Shown piece after piece: positions 17,988-27,586 of a DNA stretch of 64,000 nt. How positions within the stretch are numbered: the first letter of the stretch is position 1; every line of letters starts with the position of its first letter. Source of the stretch: an uncultured Helicobacter sp. (GTDB lineage Bacteria > Campylobacterota > Campylobacteria > Campylobacterales > Helicobacteraceae); the NCBI GenBank assembly GCA_947177485.1, contig CAMWUR010000002.1, forward strand, positions 1 to 64,000. Direction: 5' to 3'. The position numbers and the translations under genes are program-made. Below the pieces are notes generated by a model, which ran no database searches, was not told the DNA's origin, and worked only from the letters and a program-made list of their open reading frames with translations.

Positions 17988-20426
17988 TTAAAAGTCAAAG
18001 TTCCCCTGTGCTCCTTTTTTACCCTTAAGTCGCCATTCGCATGCGGTTTCGTCTTCGGTGGCAATCTCGTTTAAAATCTCTTTGATGAGTTGATGATTTG
18101 CTTGGACTCCATTTTTAAGAAGCGGAATCACATACAGACAAAGTTTATCAAAGCTGATACCTCGATTCTCTCTTTGTGCCTTTGTGAGTTCGCCCACGAT
18201 ATAATATCGTGCCCTTTCTTCAATCGGGATTCCATAGTTTAAAATGCTCGCCTCATCACGAATATGATAAAGCTTTGTCTCGGAATCGTAATCGAATCGT
18301 TCATTGATGAGCAAGAGAACGTTTTGGAATTTGCCCATTAAAAGATAATAGCCCCCCTCAATTGCCATTTTAACAAGATGTGCGTTGATTGCCTCTAGTG
18401 TCGCGCCATTGTTGGCGACAATGACACTTTCCACGTCTTTATAGAGTTGCTCGAGCGATTCTGTGCCCGTTTCTATCTTGACACGTGTTTTTGGATTGTC
18501 GATTTTTTTAAAATAGAGAATCAGCTGCCCCTTGAGCACGCGCGTTGGATTCTGTACCTTTTTGAAGCTCGCAATGCCCGTATTTTCTTGACTCATGCTT
18601 CCTGCATATTCAAATCCCACATTTTCTGCCGATTCTACGAGGATTTGAAAAAGCTTTGGGTCTTGGTGTTGGAATACAAACGCAAGCCAGCGATTCCATT
18701 TTAGGACGCGATACATTTCTTTTAGCGAGGCTTTCATCAAGTCATAATACTCATAGCGACTTTTTTCGAGGCTGCCTTTTTCGATACATTCCTTTTCTTT
18801 TAGGGAAGAATCCATAGGAAAGTCAAGCCATGCATTCCACATTGTGCTTAAATCAAGATATGGAATCTTCGCGCCATAGGGTGGGTCGGTGTAGATAAAA
18901 TCCACGCTTTCCGTTTCGATTTCTTGCAGATTTGTTGCGTCCGCTTGGAAGATTTTTGCGCCATTGCTCTTGTGAATCCTCGAATCGCTCTGTGCGAGAT
19001 TCTCCCTTTGATTGAGCATTGCGCCCTTGAAGTCTTTGATGACATTCTCTAGGGGAGCAAAATAGCTCTGATAGAAAGAATCGCTTGGGGCATTTTCGAG
19101 TTCTTGTTTGCCCTTAAGAGTACGTTTGATTTTGTCTCTAAAATGTTGTCCTATGTCTAAAAAAGCAGGTTTGGGGGCAATACGATAACGATAGTATTTG
19201 TAAATGCCACTATCTCCAGCGCTTGGAACAGATTTTGCATAATGAAAAGTCAAATTACATCGCGTGATTGTATTATAAAATGCCAACATCAAAGAATAAC
19301 GTAGATTGCGCTTGTCGATTCTTTGTTCCTTGTTCCCGCTTGGTGTCGTATGTTTGAAAATGAGTTTTCTCAAAAGCGCGAGCTCGGCGAGCTGAATCTT
19401 GCTAAAAAGCTGCGAGACAGAGGGAACATCGCTACCCTTTGGCAAAGGCTCATCTTGCGGAATCCATAGCACAGAATCCTGCTCCTTTTGTGTCGCAACC
19501 TCGCCAAACTCTAAATCGATGGCGTTGGGATAATATTGCGCATGTTTTAAAATATTCTTTGCCTCTCTTTCGTTCTTGGGGCGCAGATTCTCGAACTCGT
19601 TTAGAATCTCTTCGCTCATATCATAGAGTTTGCCCAAATCGACTTTCGCGCTCAATGCCTTTGCCATAAAAACGGAGAGGGGATTCAAATCAACATGGAT
19701 TCCAATCCTGCCGTTCATCATCGCTTCAATCGCCGTTACGCCGCTGCCACCAAATGGGTCGAGCACGACATCGCCCTCGCTCGTAAAATTCTTGATGTTT
19801 TGCGTAACAATGTCCCAACTCTGCCGCGTGAAATACGCCAAGCAGCCATAATGCCGTGCCTTCTTTCTCTTTTGTGGTTTGATGATTGCCTTTGGCAACT
19901 CGCGACTTAGATACCATTCCTCGCTTTTTTGCTCTTTTTTCAAGCTCGAAATTGCTTCATCGCCAAGATATGCCCGCAAAAGATTCCATTTCTCCCGCAA
20001 ATCATTTTGCAAATCCAATTCCAAAACAACCTCTTGTCTTTCGAGCCGAAAAAGCATAAAAGTATATCCATTGCAAAGCGCGAAAAATTTAGCCTTGAAT
20101 CCCACAGCATAGCTCAATGCCTGTTTGTAGGCTTCGCTATCTTTCGCCACATCAATGCGTGGGGCTTTTGCGTCCAAGACACAATGGATTTTAGAATCGA
20201 CATACAGAGCATAATCAGGCATTAAATCCACCTCGATTTTCTTGTTGCTTCCAATCTTAAAATCTGCCCTTTCTCGTTTAGAAAGAATCATTTCAAGCTT
20301 GCGAGGATTTTTATCATCTTTGAGCACAAATCCTAACTCTTTTAAAAGTGGCGCAACCACAAATTCTCGCACAGAATCTTCTTTGAAATCCTCGTTTTCT
20401 AAAGCCGAAAAATCAAGCTTCAACAT
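17988..20426 (-). CDS. Fused PD-(D/E)XK nuclease (HsdR_N-like) + DNA methyltransferase
   Basis: 812 aa; PD-x13-DAK at aa 70-87, DPFGGSG at aa 223-229, DPPYGAK at aa 514-520. Confidence 0.85.
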   Translation of the reverse strand: MLKLDFSALENEDFKEDSVREFVVAPLLKELGFVLKDDKNPRKLEMILSKRERADFKIGSNKKIEVDLMPDYALYVDSKIHCVLDAKAPRIDVAKDSEAYKQALSYAVGFKAKFFALCNGYTFMLFRLERQEVVLELDLQNDLREKWNLLRAYLGDEAISSLKKEQKSEEWYLSRELPKAIIKPQKRKKARHYGCLAYFTRQSWDIVTQNIKNFTSEGDVVLDPFGGSGVTAIEAMMNGRIGIHVDLNPLSVFMAKALSAKVDLGKLYDMSEEILNEFENLRPKNEREAKNILKHAQYYPNAIDLEFGEVATQKEQDSVLWIPQDEPLPKGSDVPSVSQLFSKIQLAELALLRKLIFKHTTPSGNKEQRIDKRNLRYSLMLAFYNTITRCNLTFHYAKSVPSAGDSGIYKYYRYRIAPKPAFLDIGQHFRDKIKRTLKGKQELENAPSDSFYQSYFAPLENVIKDFKGAMLNQRENLAQSDSRIHKSNGAKIFQADATNLQEIETESVDFIYTDPPYGAKIPYLDLSTMWNAWLDFPMDSSLKEKECIEKGSLEKSRYEYYDLMKASLKEMYRVLKWNRWLAFVFQHQDPKLFQILVESAENVGFEYAGSMSQENTGIASFKKVQNPTRVLKGQLILYFKKIDNPKTRVKIETGTESLEQLYKDVESVIVANNGATLEAINAHLVKMAIEGGYYLLMGKFQNVLLLINERFDYDSETKLYHIRDEASILNYGIPIEERARYYIVGELTKAQRENRGISFDKLCLYVIPLLKNGVQANHQLIKEILNEIATEDETACEWRLKGKKGAQGNFDF

Positions 20427-21630
20427 TCTTAAATCCTTCCATGCTCAAACAATGGTAGCCATTTTCATAACGATAACCAAGCGTTAAATGGTGCAGCTCT
20501 AAAATACTGCGCACAATACTAAGTCCAAGCCCATAACCTTTTGCTTGTTGCGAATCGCCTCGCACAAACGGGTCGGTATAGAGGGTAAAGTCTTCATCAA
20601 GTGGCTTGCCTTTGTTGCGCACACAAATTGAATCGTTTTGCACGCAAACGATAATGGGTGTGCTATCCTCGCGGTATTTGAGCGCGTTGTCAATCAAATT
20701 TTTGAGCGCCACAGCAAGCCATTCTTTATCGCCGACAATGGTAAAATCATGTTCAAGCTCGAGTGTGGCTGAATCTTCGTCAGCAAAACTCGCGAGCAAA
20801 GCCTCCAAGACAAGCGTTTGTGCAAAAAATTGTTCTTTTTTGAGTAACGGAACTCCTTGCAAATATTCAAATGTCAGTAAGTGATTGGTGAGATGGTCGA
20901 GGCTATCAAAACAGGCTTTGAGTATTGCTTTTTCTTTTGTGTCTTGCATGATTTCAAGCGCAAGCTTACCTTTAGCAATCGGCGTGCGCAATTCATGCCC
21001 AGCGCTGCGCAAAAGCAACTCTTTGCTGCGCAAAAGCGAAGAGATTTTTGTTGCCATATGATTGAAACTATCGGCGAGTGCTCCGAGCTCATTGTTTTGT
21101 CGAATCGGAATCCGAATATTATAATCGCCTGATTCGAAATGTTTGATACCACGTGTAAGCTGCTTGATGGGGCGCAAGATGAGATAAAGAATAATATAAA
21201 ATGCGAGCATAACAAGCAATTGAGCGACAAGTAGCAAGTGGATTCCATAACTGTCCTCAAAATCTTGCTGCATATTTAAGGAAGCAAGAATCACATCGTC
21301 AAGATAATCGAGCAAAAGTCCATATTCATTCTCGCGCGACCAAATCACCATTCCACCAAAGACGCTATTTTCAGAGTATAAAATTTGTGCCCCAAGAGGA
21401 ATCAGCCCCCCGAGCTTGATATGATACCCCTTTGTTGCGAGCCCATCTTTGACGCGTACAATATCGCCTTTTATCAATGCGAGATAGAGTGGGTGGACAT
21501 CGTTTAGAATCTGATTGAGCTGCAGCGATTGGTCGCGCTCATCAAGCAGTTGCTCGCTCTTGATGAATAAAGTCAAAATAATCGTACAAGACAAAACTAC
21601 GAGCAGCAGAATCTGCCGAAAAATCGACAT
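20413..21630 (-). CDS. Sensor histidine kinase (ArsS-like)
   Basis: HAMP, LRSAGHELRTPIAKGKLALEI H-box, NLIDNALKY N-box, GYGLGLSIV G-box. Confidence 0.92.
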   Translation of the reverse strand: MSIFRQILLLVVLSCTIILTLFIKSEQLLDERDQSLQLNQILNDVHPLYLALIKGDIVRVKDGLATKGYHIKLGGLIPLGAQILYSENSVFGGMVIWSRENEYGLLLDYLDDVILASLNMQQDFEDSYGIHLLLVAQLLVMLAFYIILYLILRPIKQLTRGIKHFESGDYNIRIPIRQNNELGALADSFNHMATKISSLLRSKELLLRSAGHELRTPIAKGKLALEIMQDTKEKAILKACFDSLDHLTNHLLTFEYLQGVPLLKKEQFFAQTLVLEALLASFADEDSATLELEHDFTIVGDKEWLAVALKNLIDNALKYREDSTPIIVCVQNDSICVRNKGKPLDEDFTLYTDPFVRGDSQQAKGYGLGLSIVRSILELHHLTLGYRYENGYHCLSMEGFKNVEA

Positions 21631-21638
21631 AATCCCCC

Positions 21639-22307
21639 CTAACCAATGAATTTATAGCCAATGCCCCAGACTGATTTGATGTAGCGAGGTTGTTTGACAT
21701 CATCGCCAAGCTTTGCGCGCAAGTTAGAAATATGCGTGTCAACGCTACGCGAGTAGCTGCTTTCATGGATATTGTCAATCATGCTTGCGAGTGTCTCTCG
21801 GCTCACGGGCTCACCTTTTTTGCGAACCAAAAGCAATAAGATGTCGCGCTCTGTTGGTGTGAGGTCTAGCAGATGATTGCCAAGATAGATTTCTTTTTTT
21901 GTGTAGTCAATGCGCAAATCACCAATTTCCGAAATCTCTTTTTTATTGCGGCGCAAAAGGGCATTGATTCGTAACACGAGCTCACGCGGTTCATAGGGTT
22001 TTGCTAAATAATCATCAGCACCCAGCTCAAAACCCAAGATTTTATTGCCCAAATCGCCTCGCGCTGATGAAATGATAATCGGCGTTGTGCAAATTTTACG
22101 AATCTCTCTACACAAATCCAGCCCATCCATCTCGGGCAACATCAAATCAAGTACGAGAACATCAAACTTTTTGGGCTCTCTGCGCAATAGACTCAACGCT
22201 TGCATAGGCGAAACAAGCGCTTGTACGTGAATCTCAAATCCTGCAAGATAGGTTGCAATGAGTTCTTGCATTGCTATATCATCTTCAACAAGCAAGAGTT
22301 TTATCAT
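21639..22307 (-). CDS. OmpR-family response regulator
   Basis: MIKLLLVEDDIAMQELIATYL, DVLVLDLMLPEMDGLDL, winged-helix C-terminus SVDTHISNLRAKLGDD. Confidence 0.95.
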   Translation of the reverse strand: MIKLLLVEDDIAMQELIATYLAGFEIHVQALVSPMQALSLLRREPKKFDVLVLDLMLPEMDGLDLCREIRKICTTPIIISSARGDLGNKILGFELGADDYLAKPYEPRELVLRINALLRRNKKEISEIGDLRIDYTKKEIYLGNHLLDLTPTERDILLLLVRKKGEPVSRETLASMIDNIHESSYSRSVDTHISNLRAKLGDDVKQPRYIKSVWGIGYKFIG

Positions 22308-22738
22308 CGGCGGATACTCCATTCTTCGATATTGCGCGCAAAAATCTCACGTTGTTTTGGTGAGAGAATCGCATGGATTTTCTGAAAAAAATCTCGCTCG
22401 ACTTCTATGCGGTGCTTTTCAATTTTCAAAGCTTGATTTTTGTAGTATTCAAAGTCATAGGTATTGTGGTCAAAAAGATTGCGATTGAGGACAAAAAGAT
22501 GTGTATAGTCAGCTTGGATAAAGCGGTTTTGCAGGCGATAATCGCGCAAAATTTTGCGAAAAACTTCGAGTTGCTCGGGCGAAAGATGTAGTTTCTCTTT
22601 CCAATCATAATGATAGATGGGAGCATTTTCGCCTATACCAGCATTCGCGGCTCTTGTGGGTGTGTGTGCGCTCGTGTTGCTATCTGCAAAGCCCAATCCA
22701 ATGAGCAACAAGGCTTCTATTAATTTCCGAATCATCAT
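22304..22738 (-). CDS. Small periplasmic Spy/CpxP-like (LTXXQ-like) protein
   Basis: Signal peptide then LHLSPEQLEVFRKILRDYRLQNRFIQ...FFQKIHAILSPKQREIFARN. Confidence 0.6.
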   Translation of the reverse strand: MMIRKLIEALLLIGLGFADSNTSAHTPTRAANAGIGENAPIYHYDWKEKLHLSPEQLEVFRKILRDYRLQNRFIQADYTHLFVLNRNLFDHNTYDFEYYKNQALKIEKHRIEVERDFFQKIHAILSPKQREIFARNIEEWSIRR

Positions 22739-23145
22739 TTGACAAGCAAGACAGGGATTGGAGTTTTGGTGATAAAGTCATCTTGGTTAGAAGAAAAGAT
22801 TTTGTTGAAAAACGAATCCGTGCTTCTACCGATGACAAGCAGGTCATAATCCTTGACTTCTTCGAGTACCTGCTGCACTGGTTCTCCCTCTTTGAGGAGC
22901 ATTGTGGGTTTATGCCCCTTAGATGCGAAGAGGCTTTCAAATTTCCCCATTGTCTCTTTAGCACGTTGCTCTTCTGAATCTTGTCCTTCATCATACGAGG
23001 CAAGGACAGCATCGCCATAGAGGACAAAGTCTGCTTTGATGTGAATAAGGGTAAAGGCATAGTCTGTTGTGAAAAAATCAACGAGAAACTGCGCAGCGCG
23101 CTCACATTCGGGCGTGTCATCAATGGCAAACAAAACCTTTTTCAC
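22735..23145 (-). CDS. Universal stress protein family
   Basis: VLFAIDDTPECERAAQFLVDFF ... YDLLVIGRSTDSFFNKIF ... TPIPVLLVK. Confidence 0.9.
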   Translation of the reverse strand: MKKVLFAIDDTPECERAAQFLVDFFTTDYAFTLIHIKADFVLYGDAVLASYDEGQDSEEQRAKETMGKFESLFASKGHKPTMLLKEGEPVQQVLEEVKDYDLLVIGRSTDSFFNKIFSSNQDDFITKTPIPVLLVK

Positions 23146-23185
23146 AAATCCTCCTTGACAAACGATTGGGTATTATTATAGCAAA

Positions 23186-23752
23186 TCATTTCACAATTGC
23201 GCTAATGGCTTTGAAATGCGCGTCTTTGCAGCCTAGCATGGAGCCGAAGATAAAGGTTTCTGTTGGGAGAATAGTTACACCTTTTTGTGCCAACGCGCGG
23301 ATTGCAAGATTGTGGCATAAAATATCGCGCGAGCTGCAGCTATCGGCGAGGATAATGGTTTCATAGCCAAGCTTGAGCGCATGTATGGCGCTTTGGAAGA
23401 CACAAACATGGGATTCGATTCCGAACAAAACGAGCGTTTTGCAATCGCTTTTGCGCACAAAATGTGCCATTTGCACGTTGCCAAAAATACTGAATGTTTC
23501 TTTTTCAAGCACGGGTGCTTCGCCATATTCGAGCGCAGTTTTGCCCAAACCTTTGGGGTATTGCTCGCTCACAAGCATAGGCAATCCAAGCTCGGCAGAG
23601 GTTTTGAGAATCTTCGTTGCATTTGCAAGCACACGTTCTTTTTCTGCCATTACATTGATGAGCTTCTCTTGAATATCAACACAAACGAGTAATGTTTTGT
23701 TGCCAAAAAGCGGCGATTCAACAGACGTTTTGGATTTTTTGGAATGCGACAT
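23186..23752 (-). CDS. Isochorismatase-family hydrolase
   Basis: LLVCVDIQEKLINVM ... LFGIESHVCVFQSAIHALKLGYETIILADSCSSR. Confidence 0.92.
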   Translation of the reverse strand: MSHSKKSKTSVESPLFGNKTLLVCVDIQEKLINVMAEKERVLANATKILKTSAELGLPMLVSEQYPKGLGKTALEYGEAPVLEKETFSIFGNVQMAHFVRKSDCKTLVLFGIESHVCVFQSAIHALKLGYETIILADSCSSRDILCHNLAIRALAQKGVTILPTETFIFGSMLGCKDAHFKAISAIVK

Positions 23753-23981
23753 GGAAATCTCCTTCTAAAATTGGACATTATAGCATATTATGGAATCGCA
23801 AAAGGCTTTGCCTTTTGCTGTCGCTCGAGCAAGTGAATTGCCCTTCGCTCCCTAAAGTGATGTGCCACCGCGAGCTTTCGCTGTCTTGCGGCACTGCCCT
23901 ACGCGGGCGGCGAGAGGTATCGTTTCGAATCGCTCATAATTCTAGCTACTGTCATTGCGAGCGAGCAACTCGCGCCCGCTG
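23753..23981. repeat. Intergenic repeat island 1
   Basis: Contains GTCATTGCGAGCGAGCAACTCGC-type motif shared with other islands. Confidence 0.5.
23798..23818. terminator. Hairpin GCAAAAGGC-TTT-GCCTTTTGC
   Basis: Perfect 9-bp inverted repeat between two minus-strand genes. Confidence 0.5.
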
Positions 23982-24368
23982 CTAGCGCATACGACTATAG
24001 AGCTGTGCGAGAATCTGTGATTTGTTGCGTTCGATGCAAGCACGTACAACAGGCGTTGGCATCGGTGAGTTCCAGTTCTTATCGTTTGGTTCTTTGAACT
24101 GAATATCGACTTGGTCGCGATTTTGCGCACCTTTGCCATAGTAATGCCGCGCAAAAAGGCGAACCTGCGAATCTGCATGCAAACGCAAATCATTGATAAT
24201 CAGCTGCCTATCCTGCGGTTGCAGCTCTTGATAGGTTGTGAAAAAAACCATGACGCCTTGCGAACGTGAAACTTCGTCATTCCAACCCTTTGCCCAAAGC
24301 GTTCCGCTAAGGAATGCGAACAAGAGAATGATGAGCGCGAGGATAACTTTTGTACGTTTCTTTGCCAT
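23982..24368 (-). CDS. Hypothetical membrane-anchored/secreted protein
   Basis: 128 aa with N-terminal TM segment (VILALIILLFAFLSGTLWA); good RBS. Confidence 0.65.
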   Translation of the reverse strand: MAKKRTKVILALIILLFAFLSGTLWAKGWNDEVSRSQGVMVFFTTYQELQPQDRQLIINDLRLHADSQVRLFARHYYGKGAQNRDQVDIQFKEPNDKNWNSPMPTPVVRACIERNKSQILAQLYSRMR

Positions 24369-24803
24369 TGTGTTCTCCTTTTTGAAACGTTAAAGCAAAA
24401 AGGATTCCAAGATTCTTACTTTGCTTGTTGATTGCCACGTTCGCGCCGCTCGCTCGCAATGACGAAAGCCTCTGCTGTTTGTCATTCTGAACTCGCATTA
24501 GCGAGTGAAGAATCTCAAATCTAAAGAGATGTTTCGCTAACGCTCAACATGACAATTGGGAGATTTGACATATAATGAGAATTTTTGGAGATGCGACTTT
24601 AGCTGCACTTATGATGGTTTTATGAGTACGGTTAAAACCGCACTTTCGAAATGAAACATTTAGAATCATAAAAGATTCCAACGTCATTGCGAAGAGCGTA
24701 ACGAACGTGGCAGTTCATGTCAAGCGTTTAAGACGTTAGATTGCTTCGGCTAGCACCTCGCAATGACGTTGGATTTTATTCATAGCCTTAACCAAATGTT
24801 AGG
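24369..24803. repeat. Intergenic repeat island 2
   Basis: Contains CTCGCTCGCAATGACG, GAGATGTTTCGCTAACGCTCAACATGAC, paired palindromes at ~24587-24650 and two further CGTCATTGCGA/TCGCAATGACG motifs. Confidence 0.7.
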
Positions 24804-26108
24804 CTATGGCTTAAAAAATGCGGCGACAATCTCGGCATCGTTGCAGGCAATGCGTTTGTCAGCAAGAATCTGTTCGTCTTCATCGCCCTTGCCAAGAATG
24901 AGCAGCACATCATCAGGAGCAAGTGCGGCAATCGCGCGATGAATCGCCTGCCTGCGGTCGGGTTCAACGACACACTTTGACGTATCGTGGATTCCGCTTA
25001 GAATCTCATCGAGGATTGCCTGCGGCGATTCGGTGCGCGGATTGTCGTTGGTGAGATAGATTTTGGTGGCATATTTTTCGGCAATCGCACCCATTTTGGG
25101 GCGCTTGCTTGTGTCTCTATCGCCCCCTGCACCAAAGACAACGACTATGTTGCGATGCAAAAACGATTCGAAGATTTGGCGCATTCCGTCTTCAGTGTGG
25201 GCAAAGTCGACAATAATGAGTGGATTGGAGTGTACAACTTCCATTCTACCCTTCACACCGCCGAAGTTTTCGGCAAGCGCAACAATACGTTCTAGTGCGG
25301 CATTGGTGAGGAGATGCACAGCCGCAACAGCGGCGAGTAGGTTGTAGAGATTGTGTCGCCCAAAAAGCGGCGAGAAGAGCGACACATTTTGACGCGAATG
25401 TATGATTTGCGCGCTAATGCCGTCTTTGAAAGAATAGGCAGCGATAGAATATGTTGCTGGGGTTTCGATGGCGTACGTGCGCATGTTTGCTGGGTTGGGC
25501 GCAGCGTGCGATTCATCTTTGTTGATGAGCTTGAGTGTCGAATCGCCAAAAAATGCGTTTTTTGTCGCGACATATTCTGTCGTGGTCTTGTGAAAGTCTA
25601 AGTGGTCGCTTGTGATGTTGGTGAGAATCTTGAGTGCAAACTCTAAGCCCTCGATGCGATTCTGCGCAATCGCGTGCGAGCTGACTTCCATGATAAAAAA
25701 ATCACATTTGCGCTGCTTTGCCTCGAGTAAAAAGGTAAAAATTTCAAAAACAGGCGGTGTGGTGAGCGATTTATGAGCGATTTGTTGGTTGTTTATGAAG
25801 AATCCGCGCGTGCCAAGCAAAGCGACAGAATAGCCCAAATCGAGCAGAATCGAATAGATTGCCGCCGCTGTTGTGGTTTTGCCATTTGTGCCCGTGATTC
25901 CGACAATGCGCGCAAAGGGCGCGAAATGTTCCCATAAAAAACGTGGCGAGACAAAATGCGTGCAACCACGTTCGCGTGCCTCTTGTTCGTATTTTTGATT
26001 GAGCTGCGTGCGCAAGAACGCGCCCTTGCTGTCGACAATGCGCGAATCGTCCGTGATATAGGTAAATGCGGCATTCTCAATGGGAATCTTGCGTGTGTGT
26101 GGGTTCAT
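24804..26108 (-). CDS. murE: UDP-N-acetylmuramoyl-L-alanyl-D-glutamate--2,6-diaminopimelate ligase
   Basis: VGITGTNGKTTTAAAIYSIL, NDNPRTESPQAILDEI (DNPR motif). Confidence 0.95.
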   Translation of the reverse strand: MNPHTRKIPIENAAFTYITDDSRIVDSKGAFLRTQLNQKYEQEARERGCTHFVSPRFLWEHFAPFARIVGITGTNGKTTTAAAIYSILLDLGYSVALLGTRGFFINNQQIAHKSLTTPPVFEIFTFLLEAKQRKCDFFIMEVSSHAIAQNRIEGLEFALKILTNITSDHLDFHKTTTEYVATKNAFFGDSTLKLINKDESHAAPNPANMRTYAIETPATYSIAAYSFKDGISAQIIHSRQNVSLFSPLFGRHNLYNLLAAVAAVHLLTNAALERIVALAENFGGVKGRMEVVHSNPLIIVDFAHTEDGMRQIFESFLHRNIVVVFGAGGDRDTSKRPKMGAIAEKYATKIYLTNDNPRTESPQAILDEILSGIHDTSKCVVEPDRRQAIHRAIAALAPDDVLLILGKGDEDEQILADKRIACNDAEIVAAFFKP

Positions 26109-26707
26109 TGCGCATTCAAGATTTTGGAGTAGATTTCTCCTATTTTGGAATCAAAGCTCATTTTGTCATAGACTTCGTCCAGATAGACAAGCGCCATTTG
26201 GGCGAAGCCATGCTCCACCAAGATTTCTAAAAACTCGATAAATTCTTCGCGGCTTGTGAGGATGATTCGTGTGCTAAAAATCATATCTTCACATGCTTCT
26301 TTGAAGTTGTTGCTTTGCTCTAAATGTTTTTTGAAATCGCTATACAAAATACCATCGTTGCGGTCGATATTCAAGGCATTAATAATTTGCGTCATCGCCG
26401 CCATTTTGCTCAAATTGCCATCAAAACTTTCGACAAGATTGAGCAAGATTTTATCAGCGCCTGCGCGATTTTCACGTTTTAAAATTTGATAATAATCATA
26501 AAGCGCCTTGCTCTCTGTTTCATAATCAGCCGCTAAATCGGCAAGTAGCAAACCGACATGACTTTCTGTGTCGCTTTGGTGGAGCACCATTGCGTTAGAG
26601 TATTGTTTGAGAGATTCTTCATAATTGCCTCGTAAAAATGCACTTTCTGCTCGTTTTTTTAATGTGTTCAAGAGTCGCTTTTCGTTGTGTGCTAAAGACT
26701 TTTCCAT
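26105..26707 (-). CDS. Conserved hypothetical (TPR-like) protein
   Basis: 200 aa between murE and NifU-like gene; RAESAFLRGNYEESLKQYSNAMVLHQSDTESHVGLLLADLA. Confidence 0.65.
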   Translation of the reverse strand: MEKSLAHNEKRLLNTLKKRAESAFLRGNYEESLKQYSNAMVLHQSDTESHVGLLLADLAADYETESKALYDYYQILKRENRAGADKILLNLVESFDGNLSKMAAMTQIINALNIDRNDGILYSDFKKHLEQSNNFKEACEDMIFSTRIILTSREEFIEFLEILVEHGFAQMALVYLDEVYDKMSFDSKIGEIYSKILNAQ

Positions 26708-26988
26708 TGTTCCTCCATACCATGTGGGACATTGACAACTTCAATGTCTGGGTGTAGTTCCATTTTCAATGCGCGTTCAATACCGTGTTTGAGTGTTGTT
26801 GCGCTGCTTGGGCAGCCCTTGCAAGCTCCTTCGAGGCGAAGATAGACTTTGCCTGCAAGGATTCCGATGAGTGTTACATCACCGCCATCAAGCAGCAGAT
26901 GTGGGCGCACTTTTTGCAACACACTCTGCGTGGGGGCAAGCAATTCTTCATCGGTAAAAGGTAACATAGAATCTCCTTTTGATTCCAT
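26692..26988 (-). CDS. NifU-like C-terminal domain Fe-S scaffold
   Basis: VRPHLLLDGGDVTLIGILAGKVYLRLEGACKGCPSSATTLKHGIERAL. Confidence 0.93.
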   Translation of the reverse strand: MESKGDSMLPFTDEELLAPTQSVLQKVRPHLLLDGGDVTLIGILAGKVYLRLEGACKGCPSSATTLKHGIERALKMELHPDIEVVNVPHGMEEQWKSL

Positions 26989-26989
26989 T

Positions 26990-27586
26990 TTACTCCATAT
27001 CGGCTTTTAGAAAGCTTTGCTGAAGTGCTTGCAAAACTGCGCGTGGATAGAGCGCGTATTCGAGCGCGTGGATTTTTTGCTCGAAGCTTTCAAATGTGGG
27101 GGTCTCCTTGCGGTGGAAAGCGGCTTGGTCAATGATTGCGCCACTGTCGAGTTCGGCGCTCACCCAATGCACGCTCACGCCCGCGATTTTCATATCCGAT
27201 TCAAAGCTTTCTTTGATGGCATGCGCTCCCTTAAAAAGCGGCAAAAGCGAAGGGTGAATGTTGATTGCGGGATAGTGTTGCAAGAAATGGGGGCTAAGAA
27301 TGCGCATAAAGCCTGCCAAAATGCAGAGTTTGGGCGCAAAAGGCGCGAGCGCTTGTAGAATCTGTGTTTCAAATGCATGCCGCGTTTTATGGCGATGTGG
27401 CACGACCAAGCATGGCACGTCCAGCGCCTTTGCACGCGTGATTCCATACGCATTTTCATTGTTACACAGCACAGCACAAACACACAGGCGCAACCCCATA
27501 AATTCTTTATGATGGAGCTGCTCATAGAGGTTTTGCATATTGCTACCATTCCCGCTAAAAAAAATGACGAGCGGAAAATCACGCAT
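26990..27586 (-). CDS. purN: Phosphoribosylglycinamide formyltransferase
   Basis: VIFFSGNGSNMQNLYEQL...CILAGFMRILSPHFLQHYPAINIHPSLLPLFKGAHAI. Confidence 0.95.
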   Translation of the reverse strand: MRDFPLVIFFSGNGSNMQNLYEQLHHKEFMGLRLCVCAVLCNNENAYGITRAKALDVPCLVVPHRHKTRHAFETQILQALAPFAPKLCILAGFMRILSPHFLQHYPAINIHPSLLPLFKGAHAIKESFESDMKIAGVSVHWVSAELDSGAIIDQAAFHRKETPTFESFEQKIHALEYALYPRAVLQALQQSFLKADME

